DNA of 64,000 nucleotides. Origin: Streptomyces sp. Act143. GTDB lineage: Bacteria > Actinomycetota > Actinomycetes > Streptomycetales > Streptomycetaceae. Positions within the stretch are counted from its first letter, which is position 1, and every line of letters begins with the position of its first letter. The notes beneath the pieces are model-generated. The model was not told where the DNA came from and made no database searches. It saw only the letters and a program-made list of their open reading frames with translations. A program made the translations under genes and the position numbers. The stretch is from contig NZ_QFRX01000001.1 in NCBI RefSeq assembly GCF_003143935.1, forward strand, positions 5,179,327-5,243,326. The letters are read 5' to 3'. Positions 9,232-17,325 of this stretch are shown piece after piece.

Positions 9232-11103
9232 TTACGGGCGCCAGTCGATCAGTACGCCGTCGTAGAGCTCCGCGTCCGTGAGTTCCTTGGGGGCCGGGCC
9301 CGCGTGGAAGAAGGCCGTGTTGCCGGTCTTCAGCTTGCGGAGGTAGTCGAACGCCTTGTTCTCGTGCTCGCCGAACGCGACGAAGGAGAAGAAGACGGCG
9401 GGGTGGGTCTTCGCGGCCTCGGTCAGGGCCTGGGTGGCCGGGGTCTTCGCGTCGGGGGCGCCGTCGGTCTGGAAGACGACGAGGGCGGGGGTGCCCGGGG
9501 TGGGGGAGTTCGCGTCGTAGTGGGCGAGTACGGCTTCCACGGCCGCGTGGTAGCTCGTGCGGCCCATGCGGCCCAGGCCGGCGTGCGCCTCGTCGATCGC
9601 GTCCTTGGGGGAGGCGGGGGTGAGGTCGATGGTGCCGTCGACCTCGGTGGAGAAGAAGACGACGTGGACGGAGGGGGTGTCCTCGGTGTCCGGGGTGAGG
9701 TGGGCGGCGAGGGCGAGGGTCTGGTCGGCGAGGGCCTGGGCGGAGCCGTCCTTGTAGTACGGGCGCATGCTCGCGGAGCGGTCGAGGACGAGGTAGGTCC
9801 TGGCGCGGGCGGTGGTGAGGCCGGCCTTGGCGAGGGCGAGGGCGGCGGCGTCGCCGACGGTCGCCTCGGCTTCGCCTTCGGCGTCGGTGTTCCCACCCGC
9901 ACCACCCGTGACGGTTTCGATGTCGTCTGCGGGTGGCCCCTGTGGGGCGGACTCGCCGCCGGCGGCCGCGGCGACCGGGGCGACCGGGGCGGGCGCGGCC
10001 TCGGGCTCGGGCGCGGCCTCGGGCTCGGGGGCGGTCACGGGCTCGGATACAGCCTCGGGCTCGGATACAGCCTCGGGCTCGGTGGCAGCCTCGGGCTCGG
10101 GGGTCGGCTCGGGCTCGGGGGCGGCTTCCGGCTCGGGGGCAGTCACGGGCTCGGATACAGCCTCGGGCTCGGTGGCAGCCTCAGGTTCGGTGGCAGCCTC
10201 GGGCTCGGTGGTGGTGTCAGCCGTCGGCTCCGGCTCGGGCTTGCTCTCCGGCTCCGGCTCCGGCTCGGGGGTGATCTCGGCGGCAGCTTCCTGGGTCGGC
10301 TCCGGTGCTGCGACCGGCTCAGCGGCCTCGGGCTCGGCGGCTGCGGCGGGCTCCGGCGTGGGCTCCTCGGCCACGGGCTCCGTCTCTGCCACGGTCACCG
10401 GCTCCTCGGCGGCGGGTGCCTCCTCCGTGGCCGGCTCCTCGACCGGTTCCGCGGCGGCAACCGGCTCGGCCTCGGGCTCGGCCTCCGCAACCTGCTCCGG
10501 TGCCTCGTTCGCGACGGCCTCTTCCTCGACCGCGACCGTCTCTTCCACGACCGTCTCTTCCGCGACCGGCTCGTCCGCCGGCTCCGCCACCTCGGCCTGC
10601 GGAGCGGCCTCCTCGACCACAGCCGCCGGCTCGGGCTCCTCGGTGGCCGCGGTGGTCTCGGTGACCTCGGCGACCGGCGCCGGCACCTCAGCCTCAGCTT
10701 CCGCCTCAGCCTCAGCTTCCGCCTCAGCATCCGGCTCAGCCTCCGCCTGCGCCTCCGCTTCTGGCTCCGCCACGGCTGGCTCCGCCACGGCCGGTTCCGC
10801 CACGGCCTCCTCCGGCGTCCCCGTCACCTGCTCACCCGCCGCCGGCTCGTCCACCGGTGCTGTCGGCTTCGGGACTGTCACGTTGTCGAAGGCCGCCGCC
10901 ACCAGGTCGTGCTCGTCCTTGGTCGACAGGGACGTCGACGTGCGCGGCTCCGGGACCTCAACCTTGGCCTCCGGCTCAGGCGTCGCAGGCGCCGGTACCG
11001 TCGGCTGAGCTGTCGGCTGCGTCTCCTCCGCACCCTCTGCCTCGGCGGTACGCCCCTTGCGTGACCGGCCGAACGCGTTCCGCAGGAGAGTGAGAATGCC
11101 CAT
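9232..11103 (-). CDS. TerF-like VWA protein with long acidic linker
   Basis: A 623-residue protein without a signal peptide. After a short basic N-terminus (MGILTLLRNAFGRSRKG) comes a ~390-residue low-complexity region dominated by Glu, Pro, Ala and Val with many EPEA and EPEAVSEP units. The last ~210 residues are a von Willebrand A domain with an intact MIDAS start (LDRSASM, the DxSxS pattern) and a later QTDGAPD segment. The domain resembles the VWA of TerF/TerY proteins in tellurite-stress loci, which bind a metal and partner proteins in the cytosol. The start at 11103 follows GAAGGG by 8 nt. One copy of an interspersed DNA repeat (9892-9951) lies at the linker/VWA junction. A TerB-like gene lies 17 kb away. 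Confidence 0.8.
   Translation of the reverse strand: MGILTLLRNAFGRSRKGRTAEAEGAEETQPTAQPTVPAPATPEPEAKVEVPEPRTSTSLSTKDEHDLVAAAFDNVTVPKPTAPVDEPAAGEQVTGTPEEAVAEPAVAEPAVAEPEAEAQAEAEPDAEAEAEAEAEAEAEVPAPVAEVTETTAATEEPEPAAVVEEAAPQAEVAEPADEPVAEETVVEETVAVEEEAVANEAPEQVAEAEPEAEPVAAAEPVEEPATEEAPAAEEPVTVAETEPVAEEPTPEPAAAAEPEAAEPVAAPEPTQEAAAEITPEPEPEPESKPEPEPTADTTTEPEAATEPEAATEPEAVSEPVTAPEPEAAPEPEPTPEPEAATEPEAVSEPEAVSEPVTAPEPEAAPEPEAAPAPVAPVAAAAGGESAPQGPPADDIETVTGGAGGNTDAEGEAEATVGDAAALALAKAGLTTARARTYLVLDRSASMRPYYKDGSAQALADQTLALAAHLTPDTEDTPSVHVVFFSTEVDGTIDLTPASPKDAIDEAHAGLGRMGRTSYHAAVEAVLAHYDANSPTPGTPALVVFQTDGAPDAKTPATQALTEAAKTHPAVFFSFVAFGEHENKAFDYLRKLKTGNTAFFHAGPAPKELTDAELYDGVLIDWRP
9892..9951. repeat. Interspersed ~60-bp repeat, copy A
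   Basis: This copy matches the segment at 44210-44269 at 45 of 60 positions without gaps, and the minus-strand segment at 45085-45143 at 17 of the first 19 positions (CCCACCCGCACCAC shared exactly). It lies in the VWA gene, on the non-coding strand relative to that gene, and keeps the frame open (SAPQGPPADDIETV). Confidence 0.6.
9985..10830. repeat. Low-complexity Glu/Pro/Ala coding repeat
   Basis: Imperfect short-unit repeats (ggcctcgggctcg-type units on the plus strand, coding EPEA on the minus strand) make up the flexible linker of the VWA protein. The unit length varies, which suggests slippage and repeat expansion. Confidence 0.8.
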
Positions 11104-11290
11104 GTGCGCAACCCTTCGCATGAGTTGATGCCCGTCAATCCCTGGCCAGGACGGACACGTAAGGTTAGCGGCCCCGGATGGGGATCTTGGGGAGGGGCGG
11201 GCACCTGAGGGCGGCGGAGGCCCTCGGCGTCAAGGCCTGGATTCGGTCGTACCGCGCAACCCGTTCCTCAACTCCCACCCCGCTACCCCG

Positions 11291-11312
11291 GATTCACCGC
11301 GCGTTCATCACC
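11291..11312 (+). promoter_or_regulatory. Candidate PHO box upstream of phoX
   Basis: Two direct repeat units, ATTCACC (from 11292) and GTTCATC (from 11303), are spaced 11 bp apart. They lie 85-105 bp upstream of the phoX start. The Streptomyces PhoP operator is built from 11-nt units with a GTTCACC core, so this fits phosphate-starvation control. Only two units are clear. The rest of the 293-bp divergent gap (11104-11396) shows nothing else. Confidence 0.45.
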
Positions 11313-11396
11313 AGTCCCCGCTCCCGCACCCGCACGCCCCTAGCGTCCGAGGCGGGGATTCAAGGGGAGTCCATGGGGAAGCAAGGGGAAGACAAA

Positions 11397-13466
11397 GTGC
11401 GTATACCGCTGCCGCTGATCAGTACGCCGTCGTCCGACGGACATCCGGGCGGGCGTTCCGCCATGACCTGCCTCTACCGGTGCGGCAACGCCTGTTTCCA
11501 CGAGGTGCCCAACACCAGCGCGAACGACTACGTCGGAGACGTCATCGCCGGTGCCCTCAGCCGCCGTTCCATGATGCGGGCTGCCGCCGTCGTCACCGTG
11601 GCCGCCGCGGCCGGTGCGAGCGTCGTCGCCGCCCCGCAGGCCCACGCCGCGGCCGGCACGGCGCCGGCCCCCTCGTACCAGAAGGGCAGCAAGGGCGCCC
11701 GCGGGCTGCGCTACACCCCCGTCGCCCCCAACACCGCCGATGCCGTGACCGTCCCGGACGGCTACGCGCAGAACGTCGTCATCCGGTGGGGCGAGCCCAT
11801 CCTGCGCGGTGCGCCCGCCTTCGACCCGGAGAAGCAGACGGCCGCCGCGCAGGCCGGCCAGTTCGGGTACAACAACGACTTCCTCGCCCTGCTCCCGCTC
11901 GGCCACGGCAAGCAGCTCCTCGTCGCCAACCACGAGTACACCGACGAAGTGCTCATGTTCCGCGGGTACGACGCCGCCAACCCGACCCGCGAGCAGGTGG
12001 AGATCGCCTGGGCCGCGCACGGGCTGTCCGCCGTCGTGGTGGAGGAGGACCGCAGGAGCGGGAAACTCACCGCCGTGTCCCGGCATCCCCTCAACCGGCG
12101 CGTCACCGCGACCACCGAGTTCCGGCTCACCGGGCCCGCCGCCGGGTCGGACCTCCTCAAGACCTCCGCCGACCCGACCGGCACCAAGGTTCTCGGCACG
12201 CTCAACAACTGCTCCGGCGGCACCACCCCCTGGGGCACGACGCTGCACGGCGAGGAGAACTTCAACCAGTACTTCGCCAACAGCAGCCGCGCCACGGACA
12301 AGCGGTACGGCATCGGCACCGGCGCGAGCGAGCGCAAGTGGGAGCGGTTCGACCGGCGCTTCGACGTCGCCCAGGAGCCCAACGAGGTGCACCGCTTCGG
12401 CTACGTCGTCGAGTTCGACCCGTACGACCCGACGTCCACCCCGCGCAAGCACACCGCGCTCGGCCGCTTCAAGCACGAGGCCGCGACCGTCCGGCTGACC
12501 TCCGACGGGCGCCCGGTCGTCTACTCCGGCGACGACGAGCGCTTCGACTACTTCTACAAGTTCGTCGGCAGCAAGAGGATGAAGAAGGGCAGCGGGCGGG
12601 CCGTCCGCGAGCACAATCTCTCGCTGCTCGACGAGGGGACGCTGTACGTCGCCAAGCTCACCGGTGACTCCCCGGCCTTCGAGATCGACGGCACCGGGAA
12701 GCTGCCCGCCGACGGTGAGTTCGACGGCAGCGGCGAGTGGATTCCGCTGGCCACCGCGACCGCGAAGGGCGCCGTCTCGCACGTGGACGGCATGACCGCC
12801 GAGGAAGTCTTCGTCTTCACGCGGCTCGCCGGGGACAAGGTCGGAGCGACGAAGATGGACCGGCCCGAGGACATCCAGCCCAACCCGGTCTCCGGCAAGG
12901 TCTACGTCGCGCTCACCAACAACACCAACCGCGGCCTGACCGGCTACGCCGCCGCCGACGAGGCCAACCCGCGCAACGCCAACAAGCACGGCCACGTCCT
13001 GGAGCTCACCGAGCGCTGGAACCGGCCGGAGAGCCGCACGTTCGCCTGGTCGCTGTTCCTGGTCGCGGGCGATCCGGCCGACCCCGCCACCTACTTCGCC
13101 GGTTTCCCGAAGGACAAGGTCAGCCCGATCTCCTGCCCGGACAACGTGGCCTTCGACCCGTACGGCAACCTCTGGATCTCCACCGACGGCAACCAGCTCG
13201 GCTCCCACGACGGCCTGTTCGGCGTCGCCACCAAGGGGGACCGGCGCGGTGAGCTGAAGCAGTTCCTGACCATGCCGACCGGCGCGGAGACCTGCGGGCC
13301 CGTCATCCAGGACCGCCGTGTCCTGGTGGCCGTGCAGCACCCGGGCGAGATCACCGGCGCCACGGTGGAGAACCCGGCCAGCACCTGGCCCGACGGCCCG
13401 GGCAGGATCGTGCGCCCGGCGGTGGTGGCCGTGTGGCGCAAGGACGGCGCGGACATCGGCGTCTGA
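11397..13466 (+). CDS. phoX: Tat-exported alkaline phosphatase PhoX
   Basis: Secreted phosphatase of the PhoX (DUF839) family, about 689 residues, releasing phosphate from organic monoesters with Ca/Fe cofactors. The N-terminus carries the family's Cys-containing stretch (TCLYRCGNACFHEVPNTSA), then a Tat motif SRRSMMR near residue 55, an Ala-rich core and a cut near AHAAAG. The body holds typical blocks such as NNCSGGTTPWGT with HGEENFNQYF, the DDERFDYFYKFV segment, and DRPEDIQPNP. I use the GTG at 11397, preceded by AAGGGGAA at good spacing; the in-frame ATG at 11373 is an alternative. A PHO-box-like repeat lies upstream. The gene ends one base before the convergent LysR gene. Confidence 0.93.
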   Translation: MRIPLPLISTPSSDGHPGGRSAMTCLYRCGNACFHEVPNTSANDYVGDVIAGALSRRSMMRAAAVVTVAAAAGASVVAAPQAHAAAGTAPAPSYQKGSKGARGLRYTPVAPNTADAVTVPDGYAQNVVIRWGEPILRGAPAFDPEKQTAAAQAGQFGYNNDFLALLPLGHGKQLLVANHEYTDEVLMFRGYDAANPTREQVEIAWAAHGLSAVVVEEDRRSGKLTAVSRHPLNRRVTATTEFRLTGPAAGSDLLKTSADPTGTKVLGTLNNCSGGTTPWGTTLHGEENFNQYFANSSRATDKRYGIGTGASERKWERFDRRFDVAQEPNEVHRFGYVVEFDPYDPTSTPRKHTALGRFKHEAATVRLTSDGRPVVYSGDDERFDYFYKFVGSKRMKKGSGRAVREHNLSLLDEGTLYVAKLTGDSPAFEIDGTGKLPADGEFDGSGEWIPLATATAKGAVSHVDGMTAEEVFVFTRLAGDKVGATKMDRPEDIQPNPVSGKVYVALTNNTNRGLTGYAAADEANPRNANKHGHVLELTERWNRPESRTFAWSLFLVAGDPADPATYFAGFPKDKVSPISCPDNVAFDPYGNLWISTDGNQLGSHDGLFGVATKGDRRGELKQFLTMPTGAETCGPVIQDRRVLVAVQHPGEITGATVENPASTWPDGPGRIVRPAVVAVWRKDGADIGV

Positions 13467-13467
13467 G

Positions 13468-14409
13468 TCAGGTGACGAGGGGAGTGGCGGGGGCGACGGG
13501 GAACCGTTCCAGCCACTCCCGGTACGCCGGCGCCTGCCGCGCGGCCTCCCAGTACGCCTCCTCCAGCGCCGGATGCACCCCGTCCAGATCGGTCTCGGTG
13601 CGCGCGGCGAGCAGCAGCCGCACCCCGAGCGGGTCGCCGTCGAGCCGCCGTACCGCCATGTCGGGGCGGGGCAGGCAGGACGGCTGGCACACGGTGACGA
13701 CCTCGCCGGTGGCCACCAGCGCGGCGGCGGTGTGGTAATCCCCGTACAGCACCCGGGGGTTGATGGCGGCGGACCGGAACATCCGCTGGACGGCGTCCCA
13801 TTCGCCGTCCACGGTCGGGTCGATCATCCAGCGGTCGTGGGCCAGATCGTCGAGCGTGACGGCGGGTTTCGCGACCGCCGGATGGTCGGCCGGCAGGGAC
13901 ACGAACTGGGGCTCCCGCTCCATCAGCACCCGCAGCCGCAGCCCCTCCGGGATGCGCAGCGGCGAACCCTCCACCTCGTGCACGAACACGACGTCCAGCT
14001 GTCCGTCGGCGACCATGCGCAGCAGCGCGTTGGGCGAGACGTCCATGTGCAGGGTCGGTTCCTGGCCCCGCCCCCGCAGCCGCCGTAGCCATCCGGCGAG
14101 CGCGCGACTGGCCGTGGACCCGATCCGCAACTGCGGCCCTCCGGCGGCGGCGGACCGGGCCTCGGCGACGAGCGAGCGCATTTCGGCCACCAGGGGCCGG
14201 GCCCGGCTCAGCACGAGCCGCCCCAGGGGAGTGGGCCGGCAGCCGGTACGCTCCCGCCGGAACAGCGGCCCGCCGAGCTCCTGCTCGATGCGTCTCAACT
14301 GGGTGCTCAACGAGGGCTGGGCGACGCCCAGTTGTCTCGCCGCCCGGTGCAGACTGCCGGTGTCGGCTATGGCGCACAGCGCACGGAGATGCCTCACCTC
14401 GAGCTCCAT
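13468..14409 (-). CDS. LysR-family activator of snapalysin
   Basis: LysR-type regulator of 313 residues. The N-terminal winged helix reads MELEVRHLRALCAIADTGSL, with GVAQPSLSTQLRRIE as the recognition part, and the C-terminal ~220 residues form the periplasmic-binding-like effector domain. It diverges from the snapalysin gene, the arrangement known for the MprR/SnpR-type activators of small neutral proteases in Streptomyces, so it very likely activates that protease. A T-N11-A palindrome lies between the two genes. The ATG at 14409 starts where family similarity starts; the frame stays open upstream to 14517 without it. Confidence 0.92.
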   Translation of the reverse strand: MELEVRHLRALCAIADTGSLHRAARQLGVAQPSLSTQLRRIEQELGGPLFRRERTGCRPTPLGRLVLSRARPLVAEMRSLVAEARSAAAGGPQLRIGSTASRALAGWLRRLRGRGQEPTLHMDVSPNALLRMVADGQLDVVFVHEVEGSPLRIPEGLRLRVLMEREPQFVSLPADHPAVAKPAVTLDDLAHDRWMIDPTVDGEWDAVQRMFRSAAINPRVLYGDYHTAAALVATGEVVTVCQPSCLPRPDMAVRRLDGDPLGVRLLLAARTETDLDGVHPALEEAYWEAARQAPAYREWLERFPVAPATPLVT

Positions 14410-14455
14410 GCCCAGGGAGCGTAAAGCGGAGTCACAGCTTTCACCAGAGACTGCC

Positions 14456-14472
14456 GATAGCACGGTCCTATC
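14456..14472. promoter_or_regulatory. LysR-type operator (T-N11-A)
   Basis: The inverted repeat GATAG-N7-CTATC places T14458 and A14470 eleven bases apart, the hallmark of a LysR-family binding site. It is the only such palindrome I see in the 141-bp gap between the divergent regulator and protease genes. Confidence 0.7.
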
Positions 14473-14550
14473 ACCGGTTGCCATCATCACAACCGCCGCA
14501 CGCCCCCCGAGACTCACATCGACGACTCACCCCCCACCAAGGAGTCATCG

Positions 14551-15198
14551 ATGCGCAAGCACACCTATGCCCTGGCGGCGACGGCGGCCCTTCTCACAAC
14601 GACCGCACTGGGCATGGCGGTTCCCGCGTCAGCGGCCCCCGCGAAGGCGGCCGGGTACACGGCAAAGGCCTCGACGGCGGACACCGCGGAGGCCTTCTTC
14701 CAGGCGGTACTGAAGTCGGTGGCCGAGAAGCGGGCGGCGAACCCGACGAGCGCGGCGGCCGTGACCGTCGTCTACGACGCCTCCCGCGCCCCGACGTTCA
14801 GCGCCCAGATAGCGCGCAGCACCCAGATATGGAACAGCGCGGTGTCGAACGTGAAGCTCCAGTCGGGATCGGGTTCCTCGGCGGACTTCTCCTACCGCGA
14901 GGGCAACGACTCCCGGGGCTCCTACGCCTCCACGGACGGCCACGGCAGCGGCTACATCTTCCTCGACTACGCGCAGAACCAGCAGTACGACTCGACCCGC
15001 GTCACGGCCCATGAGACGGGCCACGTGCTCGGTCTCCCGGACCACTACGAGGGCCCGTGCAGCGAGCTCATGTCCGGCGGCGGTCCGGGCCCGTCGTGCA
15101 CCAACTCCCAGCCGGACGCCAACGAGCGCTCCCGGGTGAACCAGCTGTGGGCGAACGGCCTGGCAGCGGCGATGGAGAAGGCCCTGACCAAGAGCTGA
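14551..15198 (+). CDS. snpA: Snapalysin, small secreted metalloprotease (M7)
   Basis: Secreted neutral zinc protease of the Streptomyces M7 (snapalysin) family, 215 residues. The N-terminal signal peptide runs to about PASAA, followed by a short pro-segment and the catalytic domain. The zinc motif HETGHVLGLPD (HExxHxxGxxD) lies near residue 153, with the family's downstream Cys-bearing segment (GPCSELMSGG, PSCTN). Family members prefer aromatic P1' residues. Ribosome site AAGGAG precedes the ATG. It is expected to be activated by the divergent LysR protein and is followed by a strong hairpin. Confidence 0.95.
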   Translation: MRKHTYALAATAALLTTTALGMAVPASAAPAKAAGYTAKASTADTAEAFFQAVLKSVAEKRAANPTSAAAVTVVYDASRAPTFSAQIARSTQIWNSAVSNVKLQSGSGSSADFSYREGNDSRGSYASTDGHGSGYIFLDYAQNQQYDSTRVTAHETGHVLGLPDHYEGPCSELMSGGGPGPSCTNSQPDANERSRVNQLWANGLAAAMEKALTKS

Positions 15199-15226
15199 CC
15201 CGAGCCCGAACCCACCCCCCACAGGT

Positions 15227-15259
15227 GTGCGGCCGCCCTCCTGCACAGGGCGGCCGCAC
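15227..15259 (+). terminator. Terminator of the snapalysin gene
   Basis: Perfect 13-bp stem (GTGCGGCCGCCCT at 15227-15239, AGGGCGGCCGCAC at 15247-15259) with a 7-nt loop, 29 bp after the stop codon. Confidence 0.85.
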
Positions 15260-15290
15260 CCATGTCCGGCGCGAGGCGCACACCGTGTGC

Positions 15291-15322
15291 CGCAGCCCGC
15301 AGCCCGCAGCCCGCAGCCCGCA
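15291..15322. repeat. Heptanucleotide tandem repeat
   Basis: Four exact copies of CGCAGCC plus a partial fifth, in the non-coding gap between the snapalysin terminator and the FUSC gene. A simple slippage repeat with no visible role. Confidence 0.7.
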
Positions 15323-15369
15323 TCGCGCACGCCGCACGGCCGACTGCGCCCGGCTCACGGCGCTCGCCG

Positions 15370-17325
15370 TCACCGTGGCGAAGCGATCGCCCGGGCCGCC
15401 GCCACCTCCTGCCGCAGCGGTTCCAGGACGCTGCCCGACGGGCCCGTGAGGTCCGTGCGGACCGCGTACAGGGTCTCCGCCGCGCGCACCCCTTCCGCCA
15501 GCTCCCGCAGCTGCCGCACCACTTGGGCGACCTCCGCCCGCGACGGCAGCGCGGCGCCGTGCTTCGTGCGGACCCTCGCCGCCGTCGTCGCGTCGACGAT
15601 CCTCTCCACCGCCACCACCAGCGGCCACCAGGCCGCCGCGCGGCGGCCGGTGGGCGGCGGCTCGGTCAGGGCGCGCTGGAACTCCGTGCGGATCACCGAC
15701 AGATCCCGGTACAGGCGGCGGCGCGCGCGGGCCCTGGCCGGGGGGTCCGCCGGGTCGCCGCCGAACGCGGACTCCACGTAGGCCGCCGTGTCGTCCACCG
15801 CCTTCGCCAGGCGGTCACCGACCCGGGTGTGCCAGCTCTCCGGCCAGAGCAGGTAGCCCGCGACCAGGGCGATGCCGCAGCCCATCAGGGAGTCCAGGAG
15901 GCGGGGCATGAGGAGGGCCGTGCCCTGGTGGTTGAGCACGTCGGACAGGAGCAGGATCACCGGGGTGATGGCCGCCGTCTGGTAGCCGTAGCCGCGCGGG
16001 GTCAGGGCCGGGATCAGGGGGGCCAGGACCAGCATCACCGGGACGTCCCACCAGCCCCGCGGCACCTCCGCCAGCACCGCCGCGGCGATCACCAGGCCCG
16101 CCACCGTGCCGAGCGCGCGGAGCAGCGCGCGCGAGAACACCGAGCCGAAGTCCGGCTTCAGGACGAAGGTGATGGTCAGGGCCACCCAGTACGAGCGCGG
16201 TACCGGGATGATCGAGACGAGGACCTGGGCCACGCCGATGCACAGCGCCAGGCGCAGGCCGTAGCGCCAGGAGGCCGCGGACAGGGCCACGTTGCGGGCC
16301 GCCCTGGCGGCGCGGATGCGCAGGGCCGCCGGGCGGCCCAGGCGGTCGTCGATGCCGCCGGGGTCCACGTCCGGGGTCCTGACCACCTCCGCCGCGTGGC
16401 GCAGCGCGTGGTCCACGGCGCGGGTGGTCTCCGAGGTGGGGGTGGGCAGGCGCAGGGCTATCGGGCCCGTGTAGCCCGTCTCCACGGCCTTCGCCAGGTG
16501 GCGGACCGCCTCGGTGACCTCCGTCGGCAGGGGTTCGCCCGTGACGTGGGCGGCCGGGGCCGCCTCCACCACCGGGGTGATCGCGTTCAACTGGGCCAGC
16601 AGCCGGGTCAGGTCGGGGCTGCGGCCGTGGTGGCGGGCGCGGCGGGCCAGGATGAGGTCGTACGACTGGTTCAGGGACTGGGTGACGGTGTGCCGGGCCT
16701 CGTCGTAGGCGTCGTGGCCGCACGCCGACATCAGTGCCGCCACCGTGCGGTAGGTGTCCGCCACCGCCGCGCGTTCCGGCACCCCGCCCCGCAGCGGCCA
16801 GGCCAGCAGCGCCAGGGCCAGCACCAGCAGCCCGCCGCCCGTCACCAGCAGTGGCGCCAGCCACCACGCGCCGGGCATCGGAAGCCCCGCTCCCACCACC
16901 GAGTTGAGGAGCAGCAGCAGCCCCGAGACCGACGCCACCGCGCCGATCGTGGAGATCATGCCGGACACCAGGGCCACCGCCGTGACGACGGCCACCGCCA
17001 GCCATCCGTGGCCGTAGACCAGCGAGCCGACCGTCACGCCGACCGCCCCGAACAGTTGCGGGACCGCGATGTTGAGCAGGCGCATCCGGTAGGCGTCGGC
17101 CGTGTCGCCGATGACGCCGGACAGGGCGCCCATCGAGGCCAGGGCGCCGTAGGCCACCTGGTCCGCCGCCAGCCCGACCGCCAGGGGCAGCGACAACGCG
17201 ATCGCGGCGCGGGCCACGGCCGCCCAGTTGACCGGTGAGGGCTGGGATCGGAGGTTCCTCACCAGCCAGTCGGGAGGGGTGAGGCCGATGGGGAACTCTC
17301 GGGACATGGGCCTATTACACGTCAT
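15370..17325 (-). CDS. FUSC-family membrane transporter
   Basis: Integral membrane protein (651 aa) of the FUSC/aromatic-acid-exporter-like group. Two blocks of hydrophobic helices (residues ~35-190 and ~355-510) are separated by a cytosolic helical region, and a cytosolic helical tail follows (EVAQVVRQLRELAEGV). That duplicated layout is typical of the family, which is linked to efflux of aromatic or other small acids. Its ATG at 17325 overlaps the stop of the upstream nuclease gene by ATGA, so the two are translationally coupled; an ATG at 17307 is the other possible start. The substrate cannot be told from sequence. Confidence 0.85.
   Translation of the reverse strand: MTCNRPMSREFPIGLTPPDWLVRNLRSQPSPVNWAAVARAAIALSLPLAVGLAADQVAYGALASMGALSGVIGDTADAYRMRLLNIAVPQLFGAVGVTVGSLVYGHGWLAVAVVTAVALVSGMISTIGAVASVSGLLLLLNSVVGAGLPMPGAWWLAPLLVTGGGLLVLALALLAWPLRGGVPERAAVADTYRTVAALMSACGHDAYDEARHTVTQSLNQSYDLILARRARHHGRSPDLTRLLAQLNAITPVVEAAPAAHVTGEPLPTEVTEAVRHLAKAVETGYTGPIALRLPTPTSETTRAVDHALRHAAEVVRTPDVDPGGIDDRLGRPAALRIRAARAARNVALSAASWRYGLRLALCIGVAQVLVSIIPVPRSYWVALTITFVLKPDFGSVFSRALLRALGTVAGLVIAAAVLAEVPRGWWDVPVMLVLAPLIPALTPRGYGYQTAAITPVILLLSDVLNHQGTALLMPRLLDSLMGCGIALVAGYLLWPESWHTRVGDRLAKAVDDTAAYVESAFGGDPADPPARARARRRLYRDLSVIRTEFQRALTEPPPTGRRAAAWWPLVVAVERIVDATTAARVRTKHGAALPSRAEVAQVVRQLRELAEGVRAAETLYAVRTDLTGPSGSVLEPLRQEVAAARAIASPR

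Noticed and set aside
9812..11008. Ser/Gly/Ala repeat protein on the plus strand
   Set aside because: It is the antisense reading of the acidic linker of the VWA protein; the minus-strand frame has the ribosome site and the folded VWA domain.
15291..15322. CRISPR-like or iteron array
   Set aside because: The seven-base units have no spacers and no associated genes; it is a simple tandem repeat. No CRISPR array was seen elsewhere.
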